A stretch of 48,922 nucleotides of DNA from Noviherbaspirillum malthae. Lineage in GTDB: Bacteria; Pseudomonadota; Gammaproteobacteria; Burkholderiales; Burkholderiaceae_D. Positions within the stretch are counted from its first letter, which is position 1; each line of letters opens with the position of its first letter. The position numbers and the translations under genes were made by a program. Shown here piece by piece: positions 26,058 to 35,712 of this stretch. The stretch spans positions 1 to 48,922 of the forward strand of contig NZ_JACYXF010000048.1 of the NCBI RefSeq assembly GCF_015352985.1, written 5' to 3'. The notes under the pieces are model-generated. The model saw only the letters and a program-made list of their open reading frames with translations. It made no database searches and was not told the DNA's origin.

Positions 26058-26464
26058 TTCAGCAGGTACCCACGCGAGACAGTCAGAGCTTCATTTCATA
26101 CGACTGCCCGATGCGCTGTGGCCGCTGATCCATCGGCGGCCGCTGCCGCTCGTCTACGCCAACGCCTTTACCAACCCCGGCGGGTCCGAGCATTCATGCA
26201 ATATGGCTCGAGCAGATCAGGCAACCCCTTATCGTCGGCAATGACGCTCTTGCCGGCTTGCCAGCTGAAAGGCAGCTGGGCGGTGATCCTTCTGCGCAAT
26301 CTCATGGATGAACGCAGGATAATAAGTAGAGTCTCAACAACATTCGACTTTGCACCAGTCCTGAAATGCGGCTGTCGCTTTTAACGGAAACAACTCTGCG
26401 GCAGCTCGAAAGACAGGCACTGAAGCAAGCCTACTTTTCCTGAAGCAACGAGGAGACGACTACC
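26058..26464. other. gene-free stretch before the PHB-depolymerase-type gene
   Basis: No recognisable gene is seen. GAGGAGACGAC stands immediately before the ATG of the depolymerase-type gene; promoter boxes could not be assigned. Confidence 0.4.
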
Positions 26465-27547
26465 ATGAAGAAGCTGAGTTTTCGATGTGCCTGGCCCGCC
26501 ATATTCGTCATTGGACTTGCCGGGGCCGCCGGTGCCGGTGCACAGACGACAGCGGCCGCGCCGCCCGTCGAAAAACTCCAACGCTATCAGATCGACCCGG
26601 CGAAGGTCTTTGTCGCAGGGATTTCCTCCGGCGGCTTCGCCGCGGTGCAGATGCACGTGGCCCATTCCGCGACCTTCAAGGGAGCCGCCATCTATGCGGG
26701 CGGCGTCTACTGGTGCGCGGGCGCCGGCGGCGCGGCGACCGCTCTCGCCAACTGCGGCGGCCAGACCTTGCCGACGAATGAAGCGTCCTACAACAGCATG
26801 CTTGCCCAGTCGATCGCTTATCTGGACACCCAATCCGCCCTGGGTACGATCGACTCATCGTTGAATCTCAGCGGTCAATCGGTTTACCTGTGGTCAGGCA
26901 CCAGGGACGCCACCGTCAATCCGCGCCAGATGGCCGACCTCAATGCAGAGTACCTTCACTATGGAGCCAAGGTGGTGTTCGATAATGGCTTTCCGGCCGC
27001 GCACGGCTGGGAATCACCGAACGGCGAACTTGACTGCGGCACCGCAGGCAGCCCCTTCATGGTGAAATGCTCTGTCAATGGCGCCCCCTATGATTCCGTG
27101 CAAACCTGGCTCAAGCTCTTCCTGGGAAGACTGAACCCGCGCAACAACGGGAAGCTGCAAGGCACGCTGTCGAACTTCGACCAGACCGAGTTCGGCGCAG
27201 CGCCCAACGTGTCGCTGAATTCCACCGGTACTGTCTTCGTGCCGAAAGCCTGCGCCCAAGGAAAAACATGCGGCATGGTGCTCGCACTGCATGGTTGCAA
27301 GCAGTATTCGGCGCTCATCGGCAATCGCTGGGTGATCCAGGCGGGCATCAATGAATGGGCCGACACCAACAACCTCGTGGTTGTCTATCCAGACACGATC
27401 GCCTCATCGGCACCAGGGCCGACCAACCCGAACGGCTGCTATGACTGGTGGGGCTACTCAAACCAGGTCGATCCCAACTATGCGCTCAAGAGCGGCGCGC
27501 AGATGTCGGTACTCTATGGAATGGTGCAGCGTGTGACGGGACGGTAG
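26465..27547 (+). CDS. secreted PHB-depolymerase-type esterase
   Basis: The protein has 360 residues. A signal peptide (MKKLSFRCAWPAIFVIGLAG, cleavage near AGAQ at 26) sends it out of the cytoplasm. The lipase box GISSGG has its serine at 54, very early in the chain as in circularly permuted single-domain PHB depolymerases of the fungal type. The likely Asp is D148 (SGTRDATVNP) and the likely His is H180 (FPAAHGWESP). Several Cys could form disulfides. There is no separate substrate-binding domain. It may degrade extracellular poly(3-hydroxybutyrate) or its oligomers, or another ester. Confidence 0.82.
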   Translation: MKKLSFRCAWPAIFVIGLAGAAGAGAQTTAAAPPVEKLQRYQIDPAKVFVAGISSGGFAAVQMHVAHSATFKGAAIYAGGVYWCAGAGGAATALANCGGQTLPTNEASYNSMLAQSIAYLDTQSALGTIDSSLNLSGQSVYLWSGTRDATVNPRQMADLNAEYLHYGAKVVFDNGFPAAHGWESPNGELDCGTAGSPFMVKCSVNGAPYDSVQTWLKLFLGRLNPRNNGKLQGTLSNFDQTEFGAAPNVSLNSTGTVFVPKACAQGKTCGMVLALHGCKQYSALIGNRWVIQAGINEWADTNNLVVVYPDTIASSAPGPTNPNGCYDWWGYSNQVDPNYALKSGAQMSVLYGMVQRVTGR

Positions 27548-27957
27548 TAGCGCGCTTCGGCATAGATACGCTCACGCCCGGCCGCATATGAATCAATAAT
27601 CGACGGGGTGGGAGCGTATGTCTTTTTGCGGGGGGAAACGTCACAGTCGGGGCCACAACTGGAAGTCCGTCCGGGACGCCAGAGCAGATGCAGTGAAAAC
27701 CTTGCCGGCGGGCTTATATCGACCCTAAGCAGTCTTAGACTTTCCCCAAGAACAGACGTTGTATCGAACCTTGCTACCAAGGCCCATGTAGGGCATCCTG
27801 TCTCGCCTCGGATTTTGGTGTCAACAGCATTCGCTCGATACCGAAAAGTGGATCAGTGGTGGTTTGAACCTGGAAACCGAAGTTCGTGACCTCATAGGTC
27901 AGGGACGCCAAACAGCAGCACATTGACCCGAACGCATGATCGATGTGACAAAGCGAA
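27548..27957. other. gene-free stretch between convergent genes
   Basis: Several short open frames exist on both strands but none has a recognisable domain, good start or ribosome-binding site. No clear terminator was seen. Confidence 0.4.
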
Positions 27958-28686
27958 TCAGTCATAGACATGAGCTGGACCGCCCAATCCTTCTGTCATT
28001 TCAATTGCCGTGCTGCGTAACACTGCCTCATGCTCCTTTTGGAAGCGCGTAGCAGGCATCGTCAGTGTAAGTGCGCCGACCAGTTTTCCCGTCGCGTCAA
28101 ATACCGGAGAAGAAATCCCTGCGACGCCTTCGGAGCGATCCCCCACCGACGAGATCAGTTTGTTTTTGCGTATCTGATCGTACAAGTCTCCGGGCTCCCC
28201 TTCGAACGCCAGTAATACGCGCCCACCGACACCGCGATCCAGCGGCAGCAAGTCCCCTGCACGGATATGGTCGCGAATCGGCTGAGGGGAATCGACTCGA
28301 TACAGGCAGAGGCGCTGGTTCCCCTGCCGGACATGAAACGAAGCGCTTTCACGAGTCTTCGCTACCAGTCTCTTCATCGCCGGCAATACGACCGATTCGA
28401 GCGAAAAAGATGCCGAGTACGCTGAGTAGAGGCGTGCCACTTCAGGTCCGAGTACATAACGGCCGTCTTCCCCTTTCTGAATCAGCCTTCCATGTTCAAG
28501 CGAGGACAAGAGCCTCAATGCCGTGCTCTTGTAGAGGAGCGTGTGTTCGGCGATCTCCGTCAGCGTTCGTGCCGGCTGCTCTGGGGTGAATGCCCCCAGG
28601 ACCGATAACGCACGATCGACGGCCGCAGCACCGCCCGGTGCGGCATCGGCGTCTGCTAACGATTGGTTGATAGCTTTTTTTGGCAT
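27958..28686 (-). CDS. IclR-family transcriptional regulator
   Basis: The protein has 242 residues. The N-terminal winged helix-turn-helix is visible (AAVDRALSVLGAFTPEQPARTLTEIAEHTLLYKSTALRLLSSLEHGRLIQK), followed by the IclR effector-binding domain with LPLDRGVGGRVLLAF and GISSPVFDATGKLVGALTL. IclR proteins bind small organic acids or aromatics and repress or activate adjacent catabolic genes. It is divergent from the lyase/CoA-transferase/Bug operon, and paired palindromes lie in that operon's promoter (28824-28859), so it is the probable regulator. Confidence 0.93.
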   Translation of the reverse strand: MPKKAINQSLADADAAPGGAAAVDRALSVLGAFTPEQPARTLTEIAEHTLLYKSTALRLLSSLEHGRLIQKGEDGRYVLGPEVARLYSAYSASFSLESVVLPAMKRLVAKTRESASFHVRQGNQRLCLYRVDSPQPIRDHIRAGDLLPLDRGVGGRVLLAFEGEPGDLYDQIRKNKLISSVGDRSEGVAGISSPVFDATGKLVGALTLTMPATRFQKEHEAVLRSTAIEMTEGLGGPAHVYD

Positions 28687-28798
28687 GGCGATGTTGCAGG
28701 TTTAAATCCGAATCAGGCATTTTACGCGCCTGCCGGAACAGCAGAACACCATTCCAAGGACCAGAACACTTCCTCGCGTCCACACGATGAAAATCGTG

Positions 28799-28827
28799 TT
28801 GACATGGCCTCTTCGCACCGCTATTCT
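28799..28827 (+). promoter_or_regulatory. sigma70-type promoter of the lyase-CoA-transferase operon
   Basis: TTGACA (28799-28804) is a perfect -35 box; a 17-base spacer leads to TATTCT (28822-28827), a four-of-six -10 box. Transcription would start near 28834, before the ATG at 28871. The promoter position rules out the upstream ATG at 28787. Confidence 0.65.
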
Positions 28828-28859
28828 ATTTTATAGAACTATGTTCTATCTTACAGAAC
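28824..28859. promoter_or_regulatory. tandem palindromic operators, likely for the IclR regulator
   Basis: Two related palindromes are 20 bases apart centre to centre: TTCTATTTTATAGAA (28824-28838) and GTTCTATCTTACAGAAC (28843-28859), both with TTCT...AGAA arms. Two helical turns of spacing puts dimers on one face of the DNA. The first overlaps the -10 box and start point and the second covers the early leader, which suits repression. Confidence 0.7.
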
Positions 28860-28870
28860 TGGAGAGCCAA

Positions 28871-29842
28871 ATGCAACAAATACTTGTCAGCGAGGTAGGC
28901 CCACGCGACGGGCTGCAGAGCGTCAGGCAAACCATGCCTACCGCCTACAAGCTGCGTTGGATCGATGCGCTGGTGGCAGCGGGTGTGCGGGAAATCGAAG
29001 TCGGTTCATTTGTATCTCCCAAGCTCCTGCCGCAGATGGCCGACGCGGCTGCCGTTGTCGCTCACGCACTGCAGAAGCCCGGCCTGCATGTCGCAGCGCT
29101 CGTACCCAATATGAAAGGTGCTGAAGCGGCTTTCGAGGCAGGCGTGCACAAGATCACGATTCCCGTCTCGGTGACTGAGGCACACTCGCTGGCGAACGTG
29201 CGCAAGACGCACGCACAGATGATCGAGGAAGTGCGCAACATCGTGGCGCTGCGCAACGCCCGCTATCGCGGCATTACGATCGAGGCCGGCATGTCGGTCG
29301 CATTCGGCTGCACCATTGCCGGACCGGTCAGCGACGATGACACCTTGCGCATGGCGCACCTGATGGCTGAATGCGGCGTCGATGAAGTCGGCCCGTCGGA
29401 TACCAGTGGCTATGCCGAACCGCGCCAGGTGCGTCGACTGTTCACGCGTCTGCATTCAGAGCTGGGAGATAAAGCTGGGGGTGCGCATTTCCACAACACG
29501 CGCGGACAGGGATTGGCGAATGTGGTCGCGGCACTCGATGTAGGCGTGACCACATTCGACGCCAGCCAGGGCGGAATTGGAGGCTGTCCTTATGCGCCCG
29601 GAGCGACGGGAAATATCGTGACCGAAGATTTGGTGTACTTGCTCGAAGCGATGGGTTACGACACCGGCATCGATATCGACAAGCTGGTCGCAGCCCGCAC
29701 CATCCTGCTCGAAGGCTTGCCTGGAGAAGCCTTGTACGGCCATATACCAGATGCGGGACTGCCCAAGGGCTTTGCCTATGCCGACGGTCGTGCGCCAAGG
29801 GCCAATCAACCTGCCACCTGCACGTCAGGAGTCGCACTATGA
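28871..29842 (+). CDS. hydroxymethylglutaryl-CoA lyase-like enzyme
   Basis: The protein has 323 residues and the HMGL-like TIM-barrel fold. The catalytic segment EVGPRDGLQ (R12, D13) is at the start; HFHNTRG holds the metal-binding His pair, and the active-site loop GGIGGCPYAPGATGN has the signature cysteine (C239). HMG-CoA lyases split 3-hydroxy-3-methylglutaryl-CoA into acetyl-CoA and acetoacetate, but relatives act on citramalyl-CoA or other branched hydroxyacyl-CoAs. A GGAGAG site precedes the ATG. The stop overlaps the ATG of the CoA-transferase (ATGA). With that partner the substrate may be an imported dicarboxylic acid. Confidence 0.88.
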   Translation: MQQILVSEVGPRDGLQSVRQTMPTAYKLRWIDALVAAGVREIEVGSFVSPKLLPQMADAAAVVAHALQKPGLHVAALVPNMKGAEAAFEAGVHKITIPVSVTEAHSLANVRKTHAQMIEEVRNIVALRNARYRGITIEAGMSVAFGCTIAGPVSDDDTLRMAHLMAECGVDEVGPSDTSGYAEPRQVRRLFTRLHSELGDKAGGAHFHNTRGQGLANVVAALDVGVTTFDASQGGIGGCPYAPGATGNIVTEDLVYLLEAMGYDTGIDIDKLVAARTILLEGLPGEALYGHIPDAGLPKGFAYADGRAPRANQPATCTSGVAL

Positions 29843-31095
29843 GCACCGAAAAAGCTGACTTGCCCTACTCCGGTCTGCGCGTCGTCGAATTCACCCATAT
29901 GGTAATGGGGCCGACCTGCGGCATGCTGCTCGCCGATCTTGGTGCGGAAGTCATCAAGGTCGAGCCGATCTCCGGCGACAGTACACGCAAACTCGCCGGC
30001 TCAGGCGCCGGATTTTTCCCGATGTTCAACCGTAACAAGAAAAGCATTGCGGTCGATACGAAGGATCCGCGCGGCCGCGAGATCGTCCTGAAACTGATTG
30101 CCGGCGCCGACATCTTCAGCGAAAACTTTAAAGCAGGCACGATGGCCAAACTTGGCTTGGACTACGCCTCGCTTTCCGCTTTGAATCCTCGCCTGATCTA
30201 TGTCTCGCACAAGGGATTCCTGCCGGGGCCGTACGAACACCGCACCGCGCTCGATGAGGTGGTGCAGATGATGGGCGGTCTTGCTTACATGACTGGTCCG
30301 GAAGACCGGCCGCTGCGAGCGGGAACTAGCGTCAATGACATCATGGGCGGCTTGTTCGGCGCAATCGGTGCGATGGCAGCGTTGGCACAACGCGAAAAGA
30401 CCGGTCTCGGCCAGGAAGTGCAAAGCGCGCTATTTGAAAACAATGTCTTTCTGGTTGCCCAGCACATGATGCAGTTCGCCGTCACGGGCAAGCCGGCAGC
30501 ACCCATGCCCAGCCGCATCTCGGCCTGGGCGGTCTACGACGTGTTCACCGTCAAGGATGACGTCATGATCTTCCTGGCCGTCGTTTCGGATACTCAATGG
30601 GCTATTTTCTGCGATGCATTCGGCTTCGCCGACCTCAAGGCCGATCCGCGCCTGGCCAGCAACAATCTGCGGGTCCAAGCCAGGGAATGGATGATGCCGC
30701 TGCTGAGGGAAAGGCTGGCGACACATTCTGCGCAAGAAATCTCGAGGATCTTCGAAAACAATGGCTTGCCTTATGCCCCTATCACCAAGCCTCAGGATTT
30801 GTTCGACGACCCGCACCTCAATGCAACCGGCGGCCTGGCAGACGTGACGCTGCCGCCCGACGCCAGTGGCGCCAAACGTGAAATCAACACCCGCACTGCA
30901 CTTCTGCCGCTGACGATGGCGGGAGAGCGCCTGCCGGTGCGCTGCGGCCCACCATCACTGGGCCAGCATACCGACAGCTTGCTGCAGGAACTCGGATACA
31001 GCCAGGAAGAGCTTGCCGCGCTACGCGACGCCGGTGTCATCGGCGCCCATCCGGAAGTAAACCAGCGCCCGCCGCACGAGCCGGCAGACGCCTGA
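29839..31095 (+). CDS. CaiB/BaiF-family (class III) CoA-transferase
   Basis: The protein has 418 residues. Class III CoA-transferases move CoA between carboxylic acids through an aspartyl-CoA intermediate. The start GLRVVEFTHMVMGPTCGMLLADLGAEVIKVEP is typical. The catalytic Asp is probably D167 in SVNDIMGGLFGAIGAMAALAQRE. It overlaps the lyase gene by four bases and is followed by a Bug-type binding protein, so it probably activates the acid that is taken up before cleavage by the lyase. The acid is not known. Confidence 0.92.
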   Translation: MSTEKADLPYSGLRVVEFTHMVMGPTCGMLLADLGAEVIKVEPISGDSTRKLAGSGAGFFPMFNRNKKSIAVDTKDPRGREIVLKLIAGADIFSENFKAGTMAKLGLDYASLSALNPRLIYVSHKGFLPGPYEHRTALDEVVQMMGGLAYMTGPEDRPLRAGTSVNDIMGGLFGAIGAMAALAQREKTGLGQEVQSALFENNVFLVAQHMMQFAVTGKPAAPMPSRISAWAVYDVFTVKDDVMIFLAVVSDTQWAIFCDAFGFADLKADPRLASNNLRVQAREWMMPLLRERLATHSAQEISRIFENNGLPYAPITKPQDLFDDPHLNATGGLADVTLPPDASGAKREINTRTALLPLTMAGERLPVRCGPPSLGQHTDSLLQELGYSQEELAALRDAGVIGAHPEVNQRPPHEPADA

Positions 31096-31126
31096 CTTAT
31101 TTCGCTTATCTACATTTGGAGACATC

Positions 31127-32131
31127 ATGATCTATTCGGTAAGTATCCGCTCAACACCGCGCTTGAAAGCATTCCATGTCATTGCAGCAGTATGCTTTGG
31201 TGCTGTAGCGTCGGCTAGCCAAGCACAAACAACATATCCAACTAAGCCCATCACCGTCATCGTTCCATTTACGCCAGCCGGTGCCACTGACGTGGTCACA
31301 CGAATGTTGACCGATAGACTGACAAAAGAAGCTGGTTGGAATTTCGTGGTCGACAATCGGCCAGGCGCTGGCGGCAATATTGGCCTGCAAACTGTAGCGC
31401 GTTCAACCCCTGACGGATACGTGCTAGGAATGGGGCAGACAGCCAATATTGCTATAAATCCTTCGCTCTACAAGAAGATGCCGTATGACGCACTTAAGGA
31501 TCTCGTCCCTGTCGCGCTCGTCGCAGAGCAGCCGCTGGTGCTGGCGGTAAAGGCGGATTCGCCCTATCGCTCAGTGGCCGATCTGGTGAATGCGGCCAAG
31601 GCGAGCCCCGGAAAGATCTCAATGGCCTCGGCAGGAACGGGCACTGTCGGCCATCTGGCAGGTGAATTGTTTGCACGTCGAGCTGGTTTCACGATGTTGC
31701 ATGTGCCGTACAAAGGCGCTGCCCAAGGTTTGACTGACTTGATTGGAGGTCAGACGGATTATATGTTTCCGACTCCTCAGGCGGCCCTGACGCTACTCAA
31801 AGGCAACAAGATTCGCATCTTGGCAGTGACTTCCGCCAAACGCATTCAGCTGTTGCCAGATGTTCCTACCATTGCCGAATCAGGATACCAAGGCTTTGAA
31901 GCCGTCGACTGGAAAGCCTTGGTCGCACCGGCCGGCACGCCGCCTGCCATCATCAAACGTCTGCATGATGAAACCGGGAAGGCGCTTGGTAAGCCCGAAA
32001 TGATCGCAAAACTGCTCGCCGAAGGCAGCAAACCCATGTCGGGAACTCCCGAACAAGCTGCGCAATTGTTCAAGAACGAGCAAGTCCGCTGGGGCAAGGT
32101 CATCCGCGACGGGCAAATCAAGCTTGACTGA
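31127..32131 (+). CDS. Bug-family tripartite tricarboxylate transporter binding protein
   Basis: The protein has 334 residues. It has a signal peptide (cleavage near ASQAQ, about 34) and the Bug fold: YPTKPITVIVPFTPAGATDVVTRM at the start, VDNRPGAGGNIG, SAGTGTVGHLAGELF, LHVPYKGAAQGLTDLIGGQTDYMF and DVPTIAESGYQGFEAVDW. Bug proteins bind small carboxylates in the periplasm and hand them to TctAB-type permeases, though many are orphans as here. GGAGA precedes the ATG. It is the third gene of the lyase operon. Base composition is slightly lower in GC than the two genes upstream. Confidence 0.93.
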   Translation: MIYSVSIRSTPRLKAFHVIAAVCFGAVASASQAQTTYPTKPITVIVPFTPAGATDVVTRMLTDRLTKEAGWNFVVDNRPGAGGNIGLQTVARSTPDGYVLGMGQTANIAINPSLYKKMPYDALKDLVPVALVAEQPLVLAVKADSPYRSVADLVNAAKASPGKISMASAGTGTVGHLAGELFARRAGFTMLHVPYKGAAQGLTDLIGGQTDYMFPTPQAALTLLKGNKIRILAVTSAKRIQLLPDVPTIAESGYQGFEAVDWKALVAPAGTPPAIIKRLHDETGKALGKPEMIAKLLAEGSKPMSGTPEQAAQLFKNEQVRWGKVIRDGQIKLD

Positions 32132-32697
32132 CTACCATAGTGCTTGCGCATGTTCTGAAAAAGGATGGTTGGGTGTCCACTCAACCATCAATCTGTCAAG
32201 TTCGTACTGTACGTCCGCTATGGAGTAGGAAAATCATGCCGCGTATGACGGCTTGTGGCCGAACTCAGCATAAGGCAAGCTGCGCGCCTACCGCAGCTAC
32301 AGTCCACCTTTCAGACATTCACAAGCCAAGATTCAAGGCGCGCTGTCGCCCCAAAACGGACTGTCGCCATGCTCCGAAGCAGACATTCAACGTTTGACAT
32401 GAGCGGCGACCAAGAGGCAGCGAAGCTGGCCTCTTAAGCGTCCGCTTGATGGAAGGGTTATACCTTGGGATTGGTATTAGGCGTCATAGGGTCCGGTCTG
32501 AGAAGCTGCACATGCTCGTATAAATAAGCGCCATCCACATTGGCATCTGCCGCCTCGCTCCACGATGTGCGAGGTTCTCAGATCGGTTGCGGCCACGGGT
32601 GCGGAAGTGGATGAAGACCAGGAAAATCCGGAGGTGCTGGTCACCGGTCATTCTCCTCGTCTTCGCCTGCTGTTTCCGGCTTAACCTCGCGCAATAG
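32132..32697. other. gene-free stretch after the Bug gene
   Basis: Short open frames only, none supported. The segment near 32340-32400 (GGACTGTCGCC ... GAAGCAGACATTCAACG) looks like dispersed intergenic sequence rather than coding DNA. No terminator is obvious for either convergent gene. Confidence 0.4.
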
Positions 32698-33402
32698 CTA
32701 CTCGTTCGATTTCTCAGCCTCGTTCGGCTCCTCTCCGGGCTTGTAGCGCGGCGTGGGCTGTGGCAGCAGGAAGAAGCCGACGCACAGCAGTGCAATGACC
32801 ACTCCGATGCGCGACGCCGCAATCGCGACAAGAACTGCAGCGATCTGGATCAGCGCCGCAATGCCGTAGCGGCGCGTCATCTGCCGGATGAAATCGGGCG
32901 CGAGCCGTTCGTCCATCAGCCGGCAGCCTGGCATTGCATAGAACCACTTCGCCATCCAGGTGCAGGCGGTCAGGGCCAGACCGGCAACCAGGGTCACTGA
33001 CGCGACGGGCTCGAAGCCCGTGCCGAGGTGGAAGCACCAGACGCGGATTGGATAAGGAATGACGACGATCGCCAGCAGGAACAGGAGGTTGATCGCGCCG
33101 AACCAGTGATCACTCTTAGTATAAATGCGACCCGAAGAATGGTGCTGCAGCCAGTAGGCGCCGATCACGACATAGCAGAGAACGAGCGCAAGAAATTCGC
33201 GCCACTGCTCCGCCATGGCGCTTGTCAGGTCGCTGTAGCCATGAGGGCCCTCGGGAGATCCGGGGACCTTGATCTCGACGATCAGCAGGGTCAGCGCGAT
33301 TGCGAAAACCGCGTCGCTGAATCCCTCGAAGCGGTCAAGTCCGCGCTCGGCGCCATGGGTTTCCGCGTCGGCAGGTTGATTATGCCTATTGCGCAGCATC
33401 AT
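32698..33402 (-). CDS. TMEM175-family potassium channel-like membrane protein
   Basis: The protein has 234 residues with about six hydrophobic segments. The first carries the family motif RxxxFSDAVFAIALTLLIVEI (Arg24, FSD at 28-30), the selectivity-filter helix of TMEM175/DUF1211 potassium channels. QWREFLALVLCYVVIGAYWLQHH forms a second segment. AAAGGAC lies at good distance from the ATG at 33402; the frame extends upstream to 33711 with a basic, low-complexity sequence that does not look native. It stands alone at the edge of an accessory region. Confidence 0.85.
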   Translation of the reverse strand: MMLRNRHNQPADAETHGAERGLDRFEGFSDAVFAIALTLLIVEIKVPGSPEGPHGYSDLTSAMAEQWREFLALVLCYVVIGAYWLQHHSSGRIYTKSDHWFGAINLLFLLAIVVIPYPIRVWCFHLGTGFEPVASVTLVAGLALTACTWMAKWFYAMPGCRLMDERLAPDFIRQMTRRYGIAALIQIAAVLVAIAASRIGVVIALLCVGFFLLPQPTPRYKPGEEPNEAEKSNE

Positions 33403-33556
33403 GTGAGTCCTTTCGCGCACGCCGAAGCCGCTCCTCGCGGCGCAGCAAGCACAATCCTTGTTGGACGATCTCCATGAGCGCCTAACACCCGAGCTAAGCC
33501 TGCGGCTCGCAGGCACCACCACTGAGCCGTCGGCTTGAGCGACTTGTCGGACTTGT

Positions 33557-33859
33557 TCAGCCCGGCAGCTTTGCCGCAAGAACGTCAACCTTTTCGATTG
33601 ACGGCGGCTTGGTGAATAACTCCCCTGCTTTTTCCATGAGCACGGCTGCGACCTTACCGGAAAGATGAGCTTGTCGCCCAGCCTCATCTGGGAACGCGTC
33701 AAAGATGCCAAAGGTTGACGGCCCTAGGCGGATGCCGAACCAAGCTGTAGTAGCCGGTTCTGCCTGAACGAGGGGAAGACCGTTTAACAGAAAGCTCTCT
33801 ACCTCCTTCTCCTTGCCCGGCTTGGCTTCCAGACGAACGAACAACGCGAGTTTAACCAT
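33557..33859 (-). CDS. small monooxygenase of the antibiotic-biosynthesis-monooxygenase (ABM) fold
   Basis: The protein has 100 residues. LFVRLEAKPGKEKEVESFLLNGLPLVQAEPATTAWFGIRLGP and FGIFDAFPDEAGRQAHLSGKVA match the dimeric ferredoxin-like ABM/YgiN-type family, which includes quinol monooxygenases that need no cofactor. Exact function is not predictable, and many members serve in stress handling. It follows a possible 47-residue gene by 16 bases. Confidence 0.85.
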   Translation of the reverse strand: MVKLALFVRLEAKPGKEKEVESFLLNGLPLVQAEPATTAWFGIRLGPSTFGIFDAFPDEAGRQAHLSGKVAAVLMEKAGELFTKPPSIEKVDVLAAKLPG

Positions 33860-33875
33860 GATATACCTCCTGTTG

Positions 33876-34019
33876 TTAAGCCGACATCAAATCACCCACT
33901 TTCCAGCGAGCCCAACTTAATGATGACCGGACCGCCACCATTTGAGGCGAAGCCGCCTCCTGCATGTGTGGGGTCGTGTCGATCGACAAGTTGGATTCTT
34001 GAATCACCGTTGTCTTCAT
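33876..34019 (-). CDS. possible small protein upstream of the ABM gene
   Basis: The frame encodes 47 residues beginning MKTTVIQESNLSIDTTPHMQ and ending ARWKVGDLMSA. It is hydrophilic with no motif. AGACAGG is close to the ATG. The short distance to the next gene and the same strand suggest an operon. I do not recognise it and cannot exclude chance. Confidence 0.4.
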   Translation of the reverse strand: MKTTVIQESNLSIDTTPHMQEAASPQMVAVRSSLSWARWKVGDLMSA

Positions 34020-35712
34020 GATCCTGTCTTCAGTCTTTTGGACGCAATCCCGAGCTTGGGAGACCATTGCTGCGGGTGCGCGCTAAAACGCAATGCAATG
34101 GCGCCGGCAATGATGTCTGCTGCGATGCGATTAAAACGCGTTCAATGAAACGCTGAGAATGAGATTATCCTTTGAAGTTCAATTGCAATACGATGGAAGC
34201 TCACCATTGATTTTGGTCGCGGGAGGTTGCTTGCGTACCGGATGCGGGCTGATTGCGAGGAGCCTACTTGCAAGTCGAATTAAGAAATATTGCGCACCCA
34301 GGCTTTCGACATGGAGGGTTTGATGCAGGCGCTCGCCTGATGTATGCGTTGCCGTCCATTTCGAACGCACGTGACCCGTGTTTCCGCCGTTATGTGACCG
34401 GTTACGTAGGCTTCCGGCCGGCATCCGTTTTCTTTTCTGCTGCGATCGGCAAGAAGCCCACAGCCGGCGAGTTGAAGGTCGAGCATCGGCGCTCTTCCAG
34501 AGCAGCCTGCGTCGGCATTGAGGTCCAGTTGTGGACGGGTTGCAGTCACGCCGAACCCGCTGGTGACGCCAAGGGGCCGTATCGGCGGGGCCCAACACCC
34601 TGCAGAGACTTACACGAATGATCGACCGCACTGTCTCTGAAAGCCGTATCGGCATGTTGTGACCATTCTTTTTGCGCTTTTGTGTCCGTATATGGACTTC
34701 TCTTTTTTTGCAAACAGTTCGCTTTTGATTTCGAGGTACGACCGCTCGCGTATATCCGGTCTCTGACTGCCCGTTCCTCTACGGAGCTGGACCATAATGG
34801 GGCATTTGCACGCTGAGTCCCTATTGCTTTGCCGAGTTTTGTAGCCTTGGACACTCATGGTTTCTTGCGGCGCCGGTTCGAGCTGTTTTCCATCAACGAT
34901 TTGTTTTGCAATTGTGGTCGTGATTCGCTGCGTTTCTGTATCGGTGACACCTCGTTGACGCACTTCTCGTAGCTGGTTATCTATGATACTGACTGTGCTT
35001 CAGGTTGATAGTTGGTACCATGCTTGATCATTGCCCACGCTATCCGGGTAGTCTTGTTGACCGTCGCTACGGCTGCCACGCTATGATGCCGCGTCTTGGC
35101 AATACGCGTGATCCGCAAACTCAGCCAATCTGCCTTTGTGGCGCAGTGCGAAATGCAGACCGGCCATCATGCACAAGCGACACACGCAGATAGGCGTCAC
35201 CACGCTTGCTAATGCCGGCGTGCACACCTATTCCGAGCGGCGGCGATTGCCGCTGGCATATGCGGTGGACATCTGCGGCTATGCGGTTAGACTGTTGCTG
35301 TCGTTAGTCATTGATATGCCGTCAGGCGCGCTTCTTCAACAAGGGCAGAAGACCACGTTTGAATCTCACCAGCGAAGAGACATTCGTGCCGGGCCGTAAT
35401 CGATTGGGTCTGATGAGCGGAAACTGTTTTCTGTTGCAAGGAAGCGGGCACACGGATGGCTGAAAACCTGCGCGCAGCGTGCGAACTAAAGGTTCGAGTG
35501 CCGGTCCATCGTGCTCAGGCTCCACTTCAGCAAGTAGCAACTGCGGCATAACGTGTATCCGCCGGCTGTTTTGCGCGTGCCGAGAGTCCATGGTGGAGTT
35601 TTACGACCCATGCACGTGCACGGAATAGGGCACAAGCGTCACGAACGTACCTCAGCGCACCTGTCGCATGGACCAGTCCGCGTAGCGGACAGTAACCAGA
35701 GAAAGGTTGATC
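34020..35712. other. gene-poor accessory stretch
   Basis: There is no intact gene with a recognisable domain here. It is lower in GC than the rest, and only decayed transposase sequence (34990-35240) could be identified. Long open frames on both strands between 34180 and 34960 have no motifs or sensible starts. Confidence 0.45.
34990..35240 (-). pseudogene. IS110-family transposase remnant (C-terminal part)
   Basis: Translation of the minus strand gives GISKRGDAYLRVSLVHDGRS and then, after a frame shift, SVAAVATVNKTTRIAWAMIK followed by HGTNY. These match the C-terminal half of IS110/IS116/IS902 transposases (ISKRGDxYLR ... LANKxARIAWAxL). The frame is broken and the N-terminal catalytic half is not present, so it is a dead relic marking past insertion. 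Confidence 0.75.

Noticed and set aside
34179..34963. Open frames of 100-160 codons on both strands
   Set aside because: No motif, no ribosome-binding site and unstructured composition; probably decayed intergenic DNA.
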